Positions 53,771 through 61,779 of a DNA stretch of 64,000 nucleotides are shown here, in pieces (positions within the stretch are counted from its first letter, which is position 1; each line of letters opens with the position of its first letter). The stretch is from contig CAMCWC010000002.1 in the NCBI GenBank assembly GCA_945882415.1, positions 248,001 to 312,000 of the forward strand. Direction: 5' to 3'. Position numbers and translations under genes: made by a program. The DNA is from Chthonomonas calidirosea. GTDB lineage: Bacteria > Armatimonadota > Fimbriimonadia > Fimbriimonadales > Fimbriimonadaceae. Below the pieces are notes generated by a model. It saw only the letters and a list, made by a program, of their open reading frames with translations, ran no database searches and was not told the origin of the DNA.

Positions 53771-55248
53771 TTGTTTCCTCCCCGTTTGTAAGGATTGGGG
53801 CGATCTATCCTTCGGTAGGTATCTGGTTTCCCTTGATTCAACTTACTCCACGCCGAGAGATTGAGTCCTGGCATCCCCGCGTACTCTGGATTAGCCACTA
53901 AGTATTGTTTCAACGCAGAGTCGTTCGTAAACGCTCTCGACCATCCCGAGCAGTCTGGGTGCTCACCAAACTTTTCGAGGAATACCACGTTGGGTAGGTT
54001 CGGCTTCCAATTACCTTCTTCGTCTGAAACCAGGATAAGAAGCTTCTTAGGGTCCTCGGTTGCGGCACGGATGATCGCCCTGCCGGGAGTTTCGCTGGCC
54101 ATGTCTCGGGCACACATGAGGCACCGGACCGACATCGTCCAGCCATCGGCCGTGACCGTGGCTCCCCAAGGCTCTTCCTCTGGCATCGGCACGGAGCAGT
54201 GACCGCACTCGGACATGTTCATCCAGCCCATGCCGCTCATGTACATCTCATCCTCGTCGCTGCCAACCATCATGCCCATTCCCGGCATGCTTGGCGGATG
54301 CCGATGATCGTGGAGAGAATTCGGTCGTAACGTGTCCTCGGATTCTCCTCGGTGCGTGGAATCCAGAACTCGATAGATCGCAATCTGAATCTGTTGTTCA
54401 CGCTGAAGATCGGTGAGCCCAGGCTGAGACAAGATGTCGTTCACGTTGTCATGGAGCATGTGCAGGTTGTCAAACGCGTTCGCCAACTGGGGGAACCGTT
54501 TTGCGAACCGCGGGCTCAGCTCAGCCGTCATGGGCATGAAGTCGCGCGTTTCGTCGTAGAGCTCCACCTCGCGATATCGCTCACCAATGACTTCGTATTG
54601 CGCCGCCTGATCGGCGGTCGGAACACGATAAAGCATGTCGTAGTTCACGGTTTGTAACCAGTGGTAACCCCAAAACAGACCGTTGACCTTGGGGTACTTC
54701 TGCCGAAAGCCCTTCGAATACGGAAAGCTATCTAGGTATTCCATGTTCATGGGCAATCCCGTGAGGGCATAAGGCTCGGATTGATAGAAACTCCACAACT
54801 CCTCCAGCTCTTGTTCCTTTCGAGAATCAGACCAACCTGGATAAGCCAGTACATCGATCGTCTGAAAGTGCAGCGTGTGCGCCCAATCAAAGACCTTTTC
54901 CAGATAGCCATACTTCCGCACAAAGGTCGGCGAAAGCGCCATCTCGTCAACCGGCAAGCGCGGCGGATTCTTCAGGATCCGATTTATCCGTTCGAACGTG
55001 GTTGTCTCAAGCTCGGCTTCCCGTCCGCTGGCGAGTGCCTCGTATGCCATTGAATGCCCAACGCCCGTGGCGTACATGTCTCGCGCGAACTTTGGAATTC
55101 GGTTGATCGACCAGTTGTATGGGGCAGACTTGTAATACAGCTCGTCCATCCCCTTTGCCCGAATCCAGCTTGGCAAATCGGGCGGAACGGGAGGCAGCCG
55201 GTCCTGACCGAAACCAGCCGATAGTACTAGGCCCAGTAGCGCGATCAT
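53767..55248 (-). CDS. Secreted His/Met-rich protein with NosL-like C-terminal domain
   Basis: A 493-residue exported protein. The N-terminal 290 residues are helical with many His (GVGHSMAYEA, FDWAHTLHFQTID, FDNLHMLHDNVND). A metal-binding-type stretch with HDHRHPPSMPGMGMM and MYMSGMGWMNMSECGHC follows (about 312-358), then a domain with CLMCARDM and GEHPDCSGWSRAF that matches the smaller NosL-like protein encoded just upstream. Met/His/Cys content suggests copper binding; this is inference. Coupled at both ends by four-base overlaps. Confidence 0.72.
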   Translation of the reverse strand: MIALLGLVLSAGFGQDRLPPVPPDLPSWIRAKGMDELYYKSAPYNWSINRIPKFARDMYATGVGHSMAYEALASGREAELETTTFERINRILKNPPRLPVDEMALSPTFVRKYGYLEKVFDWAHTLHFQTIDVLAYPGWSDSRKEQELEELWSFYQSEPYALTGLPMNMEYLDSFPYSKGFRQKYPKVNGLFWGYHWLQTVNYDMLYRVPTADQAAQYEVIGERYREVELYDETRDFMPMTAELSPRFAKRFPQLANAFDNLHMLHDNVNDILSQPGLTDLQREQQIQIAIYRVLDSTHRGESEDTLRPNSLHDHRHPPSMPGMGMMVGSDEDEMYMSGMGWMNMSECGHCSVPMPEEEPWGATVTADGWTMSVRCLMCARDMASETPGRAIIRAATEDPKKLLILVSDEEGNWKPNLPNVVFLEKFGEHPDCSGWSRAFTNDSALKQYLVANPEYAGMPGLNLSAWSKLNQGKPDTYRRIDRPNPYKRGGNK

Positions 55249-55709
55249 TTTGCGGGCTTCACCACGAAATCAATGAATTCCAACAGCGTAAACGCCTTGG
55301 TTTCCTTAAGATCGTTCTTCTTGACGTACGCCTCGTAAGCAGCCGAACTCGAGAAAGCCCGCGAAAGCGCAGCGCAGTCAACGTGCTTCTTGAACGAGTT
55401 CAGGAAGACAGCGCCTTCGGGAGCGGTCCACTTGCCATCCGTTCGCTTCAAGATGACGGGCTCGCCAACCTTCTCGCTTGGGGCGTACACCACTAGGTCG
55501 CCCTTGTAGCGCTTCTGGTCCTTGAAGACGCAGAAAATGCATCGGTACTCGATCTTCTTGTTCCCAAAGCGGAGCACGACCTCGTTGTCTTGCTCCGGTG
55601 TGTTCTGAACAAGCTTCAGCTTGCAGTACGGGCAGTCGCCCTCATGCGCCGATGTAATCGACGCGGTAAAGAAGCAAAGAGCGACGACGAATAGGTTATG
55701 AAATTTCAT
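55245..55709 (-). CDS. Small secreted NosL-like CxxC protein
   Basis: A 154-residue exported protein. After the signal (ending near SITSA) come DCPYCKLKL and YRCIFC, two CxxC pairs, followed by a beta-rich part and KKHVDCAALSRAFSS. The order resembles NosL, a copper chaperone for nitrous oxide reductase, and the C-terminal domain of the next gene. ATG at 55709 overlaps the stop of the upstream gene (ATGA); the frame upstream of it has no signal peptide and is rejected. Copper transfer is inferred. Confidence 0.72.
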   Translation of the reverse strand: MKFHNLFVVALCFFTASITSAHEGDCPYCKLKLVQNTPEQDNEVVLRFGNKKIEYRCIFCVFKDQKRYKGDLVVYAPSEKVGEPVILKRTDGKWTAPEGAVFLNSFKKHVDCAALSRAFSSSAAYEAYVKKNDLKETKAFTLLEFIDFVVKPAK

Positions 55710-56863
55710 TCTTGCACCTTCAACGCAAAGTTCAACGTTCGAATCGAGCCGCGCCAACTGAATTGACTATAAACCTTGTAGGTCCCGGGCTTGGGGAAAC
55801 GGGCAGAAAATCGCACGATTCCTTTCCGAACCAGCGCTTCGCTCGCGGCATCCTCTTGTGGATGACTGTGCACGACGGTTTTCCCATCGGTGTGGAAGAT
55901 CATCATATGCCCGGCCGCACCGAGCCATGGCTGCGTGTCACCAGCTGGCATTCCGGTCTTCGCGTCAAACAGCTTCACCTGCAGCGTCGCCGATCGCGCA
56001 GTAACGATTCCCCCGGTTGGGCTCAGAATTCCCTTGAGGCCCTGATCCACGCTTCGCGAGCTCAGCGAAATGCGCGTATTCCAGGTCGGCTTTGTCCCAT
56101 TAACCGAGATGCTCGAAGCCAGAATGCGCGAACCTTGACCTTGGGGAGCAACATCGCCGAATACGAGGTAGTCGGTTCCGGCCGGGAAGGTCATCGAGTA
56201 TTTCCAGGTTCCGTCTGGAGCCATGACCGGGTGCTCATGCCGGAACCAGTTCAAGTCTCGACTTGCGATAAGCAAGTGGAACTTCTGGGTGTGAGCTTCG
56301 TCAAAGGATTTCTCGACTTGGCCGGTCTTCGTGTTGATGACCTGCATCTGGAGCTCGGTCGTATTACCCATCACACGCGGTGACTTTGGCGGCAGAACAC
56401 GGAGCTTGAACGGCGGAACAACCTTACTGCCCGCTGGGCGCTCGTCTTTCACCTCAACGGTAAATGTCGCAGATTTCGGCGATTCTGAGCCCGGAATTTT
56501 CAGCGATAAGTCGATCTGATAGACGCCACCATGAGGGAAAAATAGTTCGAGGCCGTAGTCTCCCGGAACGCCTTCGCGGTGAACCTTTGGCCTCATTTCT
56601 GGCATTCCCTGCATGCTGGGCATCGTTACGCGGGCCGTCGCTGAGATTCCACCGACGCCCTTGAACCCGTTCTCGATCGGGTCTTTCTGGCGAGTGTCGG
56701 TGACCCGAAATTCGAGGTCGAGTGGCTCACCCGCGTAAACACCACCTTCCGGTAGGCGGAGCTTTACTTGGTAGTCGTCAATGCGCACTTGCGAGATGGC
56801 AAGCGACTTGGTTGTCTGATGGTGCTGCGCTGGCAGCAAGGGTATGAACGCGAAAATTGGCAT
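55706..56863 (-). CDS. YtkA/FixH-like secreted protein
   Basis: A 385-residue protein with two or three immunoglobulin-like domains. The pattern HTQKFHLLIASRDLNWFRHEHP (in two halves around residues 190-215) and AAGHMMIFHTDGKTVVHSHP resemble YtkA/FixH-type domains that accompany copper proteins; several Met (MPSMQGMPEM) and His could bind metal. The leader is short, so export is likely but not certain. ATG at 56863 or a TTG three codons earlier may start it. Second gene of the operon. Confidence 0.7.
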   Translation of the reverse strand: MPIFAFIPLLPAQHHQTTKSLAISQVRIDDYQVKLRLPEGGVYAGEPLDLEFRVTDTRQKDPIENGFKGVGGISATARVTMPSMQGMPEMRPKVHREGVPGDYGLELFFPHGGVYQIDLSLKIPGSESPKSATFTVEVKDERPAGSKVVPPFKLRVLPPKSPRVMGNTTELQMQVINTKTGQVEKSFDEAHTQKFHLLIASRDLNWFRHEHPVMAPDGTWKYSMTFPAGTDYLVFGDVAPQGQGSRILASSISVNGTKPTWNTRISLSSRSVDQGLKGILSPTGGIVTARSATLQVKLFDAKTGMPAGDTQPWLGAAGHMMIFHTDGKTVVHSHPQEDAASEALVRKGIVRFSARFPKPGTYKVYSQFSWRGSIRTLNFALKVQE

Positions 56864-56928
56864 TTGGTGCAATCGAATTGGGTCGGCGGCAAGCTACGAA
56901 TTCGCCTGTCACCGAAGCGCAGGCGCAT

Positions 56929-57360
56929 TTATCCCAAGACGATTGGCGGAGCACGGCCCAGCCAGCAGCCTGCATGGCCCGCCTGATCCAAGGCGAAACA
57001 AGGCTTCGCAAGCGGACTTTCTGTTCTCTCTATTGCCTGCTCAAGGGGCGCCGGCAATTCGACGCTGGCAGCCAGCAGAAAACTCAGGTCATTGCTGGCG
57101 GTTCGGACAATGAGGGTGAGATCAAGTTCCTGATCTGGCTCGTCCGAGCCTAACGAACACTTGCAAGAATCGGAAACGACGGGTTCTGCAGCCACGCGGT
57201 GGCACTTCGGAGTGGTCGCCTCGGAGGGCTGCGATGGGCGGCAGCACTTCATCGCACAAGCCTTCTTGGCGGTCGTCGGCACAACGGCCGACACCGGAAG
57301 ACTTGGGAAGAAGAGGCTGAACAGCATGACTAACGCGAGCCATGCGTTCCGAGTGCGCAT
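56929..57360 (-). CDS. Cys-rich secreted protein, first gene of the metal-handling operon
   Basis: A 143-residue exported protein with a signal peptide ending near VSAV. A short Cys cluster follows (KKACAMKCCRP, PKCHRV, SDSCKCS, about 33-72) and then a helical part with two further Cys. The cluster would suit soft-metal binding. It is 65 bases ahead of the YtkA-like gene and divergent from an AraC-type regulator, so it is the first gene of the operon. No named family recognised. Confidence 0.6.
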   Translation of the reverse strand: MRTRNAWLALVMLFSLFFPSLPVSAVVPTTAKKACAMKCCRPSQPSEATTPKCHRVAAEPVVSDSCKCSLGSDEPDQELDLTLIVRTASNDLSFLLAASVELPAPLEQAIERTESPLAKPCFALDQAGHAGCWLGRAPPIVLG

Positions 57361-57412
57361 ATCCTATTAAACTCCATCCTCTGCCACTAGGTTCCGAAGG
57401 CTGAATAGCCGC

Positions 57413-57418
57413 TAGAAT
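57413..57418 (+). promoter_or_regulatory. -10-like hexamer of the AraC-type regulator gene
   Basis: TAGAAT, nine bases before the ATG at 57428. Just before it lies the palindrome GGCT-GAAT-AGCC (57399-57410) in the gap shared with the metal operon. Confidence 0.4.
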
Positions 57419-57427
57419 CTGAACGGC

Positions 57428-58549
57428 ATGAGCACCGCGAGTACCGTTCTGCTATTGGGCCTGATTCAGGGCGCGATCGTGGTCGGGACTCTATTGTTTG
57501 CCAAGCGGGACCGCGCGGCTCACCGTTTTTTGGCGGCGCTCATTTCCCTTGTCTCGCTCAAGCTGGTGCCGTACGTGCTCGGGTTCTCCGGCTTTTACCA
57601 AAAGCACCCTTGGCTCAGCTATGCACCCTTTGAGCTCGAGTCAGGCTTTGGGCCGCTCCTGTACTTTTATGTGCTGATGCGCACGGGAGCCGGCTTACCG
57701 AAAAGGTGGCAGTGGCACTTGCTCCCGCTGGCGATCGAAGCAATCTACTACACGGTCATGTTCTTGCAGCCACTGGCATTCAAGGACGCTTGGCACGGGC
57801 GAGTTCAGGTCTACGTAGACTCGTTTGACACCTATTTTGCCTTCGGCTCCCTCTGCGTCTATCTATGGTTGGCCTTGCGCCGAACCCGGGAGTACGAGTC
57901 GTTTACGCAGGAAAACCTGACTCAGGCTGCGCCCGTGACGGTCCGATTCCTTGGAATCACCCTAACCACGTTTGCCGTTTTTCTCGCCGTAGATGTCATT
58001 TTCCAGGTGCTTTCCGAGTTCCGTCCGAACTCGACTTATTTCGACAGCTACCCGCTATATCTGTGCAACGCTGCGGTTGTTTACGTCATCGGCAACGGGG
58101 CCCTACGGCTATCTGACCCCGTGCCGCAAATTTCGATTCCCACCCCGAGCGACGCGGCTCCCGCTCCGAAAGACTGGGGGAAGGTTGCCGACCAGATTGA
58201 GGCAAGGTGCCAACAGAGGTTTCTGTGGCGAGATCCGCAACTCACTCTCGCGATCTTTGCGGAAGCCGTCGAGTTGTCACCGAGTTACGTTTCAAAGGCG
58301 TTGAACAACGCTCGCAACGAGAGTTTCAACGCTTTTGTCAATCGACTTCGGGTCCAAGAAATGATCGAGCTTTTGAGCAATCCCGCCGAGAGCCGAGACC
58401 TGATCGAACTGGCTTTCGAGTGTGGATTCAACTCGAAGGCCAGCTTCAACCGCTGCTTCAAGCAAGTTACCGGCCAAACGCCGACCGCGTTCCGCCAGCA
58501 GATTCTGTCTGCTTCAGCACCCAATCCATCACCGAATCGCGACCCGTAG
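57428..58549 (+). CDS. Membrane-bound AraC-family transcriptional regulator
   Basis: A 373-residue regulator with six or seven hydrophobic helices in the first 225 residues and an AraC-type double helix-turn-helix at the end (about 255-360): LTLAIFAEAVELSPSYVSKALN and IELAFECGFNSKASFNRCFKQVTGQTP. This layout is known from membrane-anchored AraC proteins that sense envelope signals. It is divergent from the metal-handling operon, which it may control. Its last 83 bases overlap the 3' end of the convergent S41 peptidase gene. Confidence 0.9.
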   Translation: MSTASTVLLLGLIQGAIVVGTLLFAKRDRAAHRFLAALISLVSLKLVPYVLGFSGFYQKHPWLSYAPFELESGFGPLLYFYVLMRTGAGLPKRWQWHLLPLAIEAIYYTVMFLQPLAFKDAWHGRVQVYVDSFDTYFAFGSLCVYLWLALRRTREYESFTQENLTQAAPVTVRFLGITLTTFAVFLAVDVIFQVLSEFRPNSTYFDSYPLYLCNAAVVYVIGNGALRLSDPVPQISIPTPSDAAPAPKDWGKVADQIEARCQQRFLWRDPQLTLAIFAEAVELSPSYVSKALNNARNESFNAFVNRLRVQEMIELLSNPAESRDLIELAFECGFNSKASFNRCFKQVTGQTPTAFRQQILSASAPNPSPNRDP

Positions 58550-59966
58550 CAATGTCCGCACGAGTGTCTCGGATAACAACGTCAGGGACCAATCCTTCGT
58601 CTGGCTGATTGGAAGTTGGGACGTAGGCGATGATTGGGATATCAATCTCGATGCGCGAATTCGGCAGCGTGGTAAAGAAGATGGCACCGCCGTTGATTCC
58701 CCTTCGGTTGCCGCCCGTCGGCTGGCCGACCAAGGTTCCGACTTTGAAGTTTCGCACCTGCTGTGCAAACTGGAAAGTCGCCGAACTGTTCTCGGCGTCG
58801 ACGAGCACAAACACCTTGCCACTAAATCGTGGGGTCGCCGGAAAGATCGTAGCGCTAAGCGTTTCAGATCGAATCTGATACGCACTCGTGTTCAACATTT
58901 TCACTGGCTGAAGTGGCTTGCTGACACGCGACCAGTCGTAATAGGAAGGATCCCAAGTATTTAGGTGTGCAGCCAAGTCTTTCGGGATTTGCTGATACTT
59001 AACAAAGGTTTGGTTCGCTGGAACGCTCTGACGGTCCGAAACCAGATACCGCATGATCTCGTCGCCACACTCGTTACCACCTGCGTTTCCACGCACATCC
59101 AAAATCAAGGTCGAAGCTCCTTTGGCTTGAAGTTCCACGAACTTTAAACGAAGATATTCCTGCCAATTCCACTTGCTGTTGTAGAGCGCCCATGTTGGCA
59201 TCTTCAGAACCGCGGTGTCAGGACGCGCCCAGCTAAACTGCCACAACTCTTCGTTGTTATTCACTTTCGGCGTTTGCTCAGCACGGATTTTGCGACGTGC
59301 CTCTTGGTCAATGGCATCCACACTCACCGATTGTTTGCTTCCATCCAACTGAGTGATCTGTAACTTAAACTTATCCGACGGACGGTACGCGAGCGAGTAG
59401 TAGATGTCAAAAGCTTCCCACGCTTTGGGTCCCTGAAGCTGCAACTCTGCAATTCGTTTTGCGTCGTTTCGACCATCCGCCTTCACATATTGCAGAAGCG
59501 TCTTTAGAACGACCTCGCTCGGAACATCGTTGATCTTTGTGATCATCGTGCCCGGACGAAGGTCTGGGGTTTTTGAGTCGTTTCGAGTCACGATCATCTT
59601 GCCGCCAATCCAGCGAAACGCGATCGGAAGCTTGTCCTTTGTCATGAAAAGATTCGCCTGCGTCTCATCCGGCTGGTTCCAGAAACTAGGGAAGGTGTGC
59701 CCGCACCGAATGTTTGCGGTGAACTTTGATAGAGCAAGAAAGACCTCAGCCTGCGTCGCACCTTTCGAAAATTTCCGCTCAAGTCCGGTGAACTCAGCCT
59801 CAATTTGGGCGGGCGATTGGTACCGGTACAGGCCCGGATGAACCGTCATTAGGGCTTGCCGAAGGACCTGTAAATCGGCCCGCAGCGCGGCAGGATCGAT
59901 CATTGGACCCGAAGGAAGGGCGACCATTTGAGAAGCGAGGAGAAGCGAAGTGACCATCTGCTTCAT
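58467..59966 (-). CDS. Secreted S41-family peptidase
   Basis: A 499-residue exported peptidase. The signal peptide begins at ATG 59966, fixed by the ribosome binding site AAAGGAG four bases before. A helical cap (VLRQALMTVHPGLYRYQ) and a small PDZ-like region (LRPGTMITKINDVPSEVVL) precede the S41 core, LILDVRGNAGGNE and VDAENSSATFQFAQQV, with the catalytic Ser in the latter. It lies downstream of sugar transporter genes but beyond an inverted repeat. The C-terminus overlaps the AraC gene by 83 bases. Confidence 0.88.
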   Translation of the reverse strand: MKQMVTSLLLASQMVALPSGPMIDPAALRADLQVLRQALMTVHPGLYRYQSPAQIEAEFTGLERKFSKGATQAEVFLALSKFTANIRCGHTFPSFWNQPDETQANLFMTKDKLPIAFRWIGGKMIVTRNDSKTPDLRPGTMITKINDVPSEVVLKTLLQYVKADGRNDAKRIAELQLQGPKAWEAFDIYYSLAYRPSDKFKLQITQLDGSKQSVSVDAIDQEARRKIRAEQTPKVNNNEELWQFSWARPDTAVLKMPTWALYNSKWNWQEYLRLKFVELQAKGASTLILDVRGNAGGNECGDEIMRYLVSDRQSVPANQTFVKYQQIPKDLAAHLNTWDPSYYDWSRVSKPLQPVKMLNTSAYQIRSETLSATIFPATPRFSGKVFVLVDAENSSATFQFAQQVRNFKVGTLVGQPTGGNRRGINGGAIFFTTLPNSRIEIDIPIIAYVPTSNQPDEGLVPDVVIRDTRADIATGRDSVMDWVLKQTESAGGTRSAFGR

Positions 59967-59991
59967 GTTCTCCTTTCCCGTGAAACCGGCC

Positions 59992-60037
59992 GGTCTCAAA
60001 ACCCTCCTCAGGTTCAAAAGTGCGGGATTTTGAGACC
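59992..60037. repeat. Inverted repeat between transporter and peptidase genes
   Basis: GGTCTCAAAA (59992-60001) and TTTTGAGACC (60028-60037) are exact complements, 26 bases apart. The site may end or process the ABC transporter mRNA before the peptidase gene, or bind a regulator. Confidence 0.5.
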
Positions 60038-60051
60038 TTCCAACCCGGACC

Positions 60052-60903
60052 TCACTTGAATCCGCTTGTCGCGATGCCTTGAATGAACAGCTTCTGGGCA
60101 AAGAAGAACACGATCAGGATCGGCAGAATCACGAGCAAGGTCGCGGCCATAAGGAGGTTCCATGGGGTGCCGCCGTGCTGGGTCTGATAGGCCGAGAGAC
60201 CAAGCGCCAGGGTGAAGGTGTTTTGGTCGACCAAGTAAATCAACGGCCCGAGGAAGTCGTTCCAAGACCCCATGAACGTGAACAACGCCACGACCATGAG
60301 CGCAGGCTTCGCGAGCGGGACGATCACGTCGGTGAAGATTCGGAACTCGCTGCATCCGTCCAGCTTCGCCGCTTCGCTCAACTCCATCGGAATCGTACGG
60401 AAGAACTGTCGCAACAGGAAGATCGAGAACGCACTCGCAAAGAATGCCGGTACCCACAACGGCTTGAACGATCCCACCCAGCCGAGGTAGCGGAACAACG
60501 TAAAGGTGGGAACCATAAGCACCGGGAACGGGATCATCATGGTCGCCACGGTGAGGCCGAAGAACGCATCCCGACCGGCCCAGCGCAAACGAGAGAAGGA
60601 ATAAGCAACGAGCGCGTTCGACGTCACCGATCCAACAATGCACAAGATCGTCACTACGACGGTGTTCCGCATATAGACGAGGAACGGGATGTAGCCTAGC
60701 TGCTTACTGTTATAGTTGATCGCATCTGGGTAGTTGCTCCACATCACCTGAGTCGGAATCCACTTCGGTGGAGTCGTCAGGGTCTCGCTTATCGGTTTCA
60801 ACGACGTCGAGAGCATCCAGAGCAAGGGAAGAGCGAAGACCACCGATAGCAAAATGAGGGCCACGTGGGTGAGGGCGGTTTGAATCTGCTTACGTTTTCC
60901 CAT
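60052..60903 (-). CDS. Carbohydrate ABC transporter permease (MalG-like)
   Basis: A 283-residue inner-membrane permease with six helices and the EAA loop ELSEAAKLDGCSEFRIFTDV...LAKP. It is the second permease of a CUT1-type sugar importer and ends in the KLFIQGIATSGFK tail typical of MalG-like proteins. ATG is three bases after the stop of the MalF-like gene. The ATPase subunit is not encoded here; CUT1 systems often share a distant MsmX-type ATPase. Confidence 0.94.
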   Translation of the reverse strand: MGKRKQIQTALTHVALILLSVVFALPLLWMLSTSLKPISETLTTPPKWIPTQVMWSNYPDAINYNSKQLGYIPFLVYMRNTVVVTILCIVGSVTSNALVAYSFSRLRWAGRDAFFGLTVATMMIPFPVLMVPTFTLFRYLGWVGSFKPLWVPAFFASAFSIFLLRQFFRTIPMELSEAAKLDGCSEFRIFTDVIVPLAKPALMVVALFTFMGSWNDFLGPLIYLVDQNTFTLALGLSAYQTQHGGTPWNLLMAATLLVILPILIVFFFAQKLFIQGIATSGFK

Positions 60904-60906
60904 GAC

Positions 60907-61779
60907 TTACTCCGTTTCGTAGTGGACATGCCGATCTGACATTTTGAGGGCAAGCAGCGTTAGAACCAACGTGATGATGAACATCACCCAACCAACCGCG
61001 CTTGCATATCCCATTCGCTGATATTGGAAGGCGTTGTCGAACAAGTAGCTTGCAATGAAGTAGGTGGATCGAGCCGGGGCACCACCTGGGAACATCACGT
61101 AAGGCACCGCGAACACCTGTAACGCGCCGATGATCCCCATGACAACGTTGAACAAAATTACGGGCGAGAGCATCGGCAGCGTGACGTTCCAGATCTTCTT
61201 GCCGAGCTTTGCGCCATCCAAATCTGCCGCCTCATACAAAGAGACTGGCACGTTCTGGAGTCCGGCAAGGTAAATGACCATCGCCTGTCCACAGCCCCAC
61301 ATGGAAATCAGCATGAGCGTCGACTTTGACCATGCCGGGTCGCCGAGCCAGTTTGGCGGTTCTAGATTCGCGGCCCGAATCCCTTCATTGAGCAGCCCAT
61401 AGTCCCCGTTAAATATCCACAAGAACAGCGTGCCGAGCGCGACCATCGGCACCAACGAGGGCAGAAAGAAGATGGTCCGGTAATAGGACATGCCCTTCAC
61501 CTTTGTATTCAGCAGCATGGCCAACCCAATCGCGACCACGGTGCTCAGCGGAACCGCGCCGACGGCATAGATCAGAGTGTTGATCAACGCTTTGTGAAAC
61601 ACCGTGTCCGAGGCCAGCTCGGCATAGTTGTCGGCTCCCACGTAAGAAGGCTCCCGCAGAATCGAGAAGTTTGTGAACGAATAGTAGAGCGACGCCAAGA
61701 CGGGATAGGCCAGAAAAATGATAAAGCCCAGAATCCACGGCAAGGCGAAGAGCAACCCAATGCGTAAGTCCTTCTTCAC
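60907..61779 (-). CDS. Carbohydrate ABC transporter permease (MalF-like)
   Basis: A 290-residue permease with six helices, opening with LLFALPWILGFIIFLAYPVLA-like sequence and with the EAA loop EAADLDGAKLGKKIWNVTLPML. Works with the MalG-like partner. Start overlaps the stop of the binding-protein gene by four bases (ATGA, 61776-61779). Galacto-oligosaccharide import is inferred from the adjacent GH53 gene. Confidence 0.94.
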   Translation of the reverse strand: MKKDLRIGLLFALPWILGFIIFLAYPVLASLYYSFTNFSILREPSYVGADNYAELASDTVFHKALINTLIYAVGAVPLSTVVAIGLAMLLNTKVKGMSYYRTIFFLPSLVPMVALGTLFLWIFNGDYGLLNEGIRAANLEPPNWLGDPAWSKSTLMLISMWGCGQAMVIYLAGLQNVPVSLYEAADLDGAKLGKKIWNVTLPMLSPVILFNVVMGIIGALQVFAVPYVMFPGGAPARSTYFIASYLFDNAFQYQRMGYASAVGWVMFIITLVLTLLALKMSDRHVHYETE

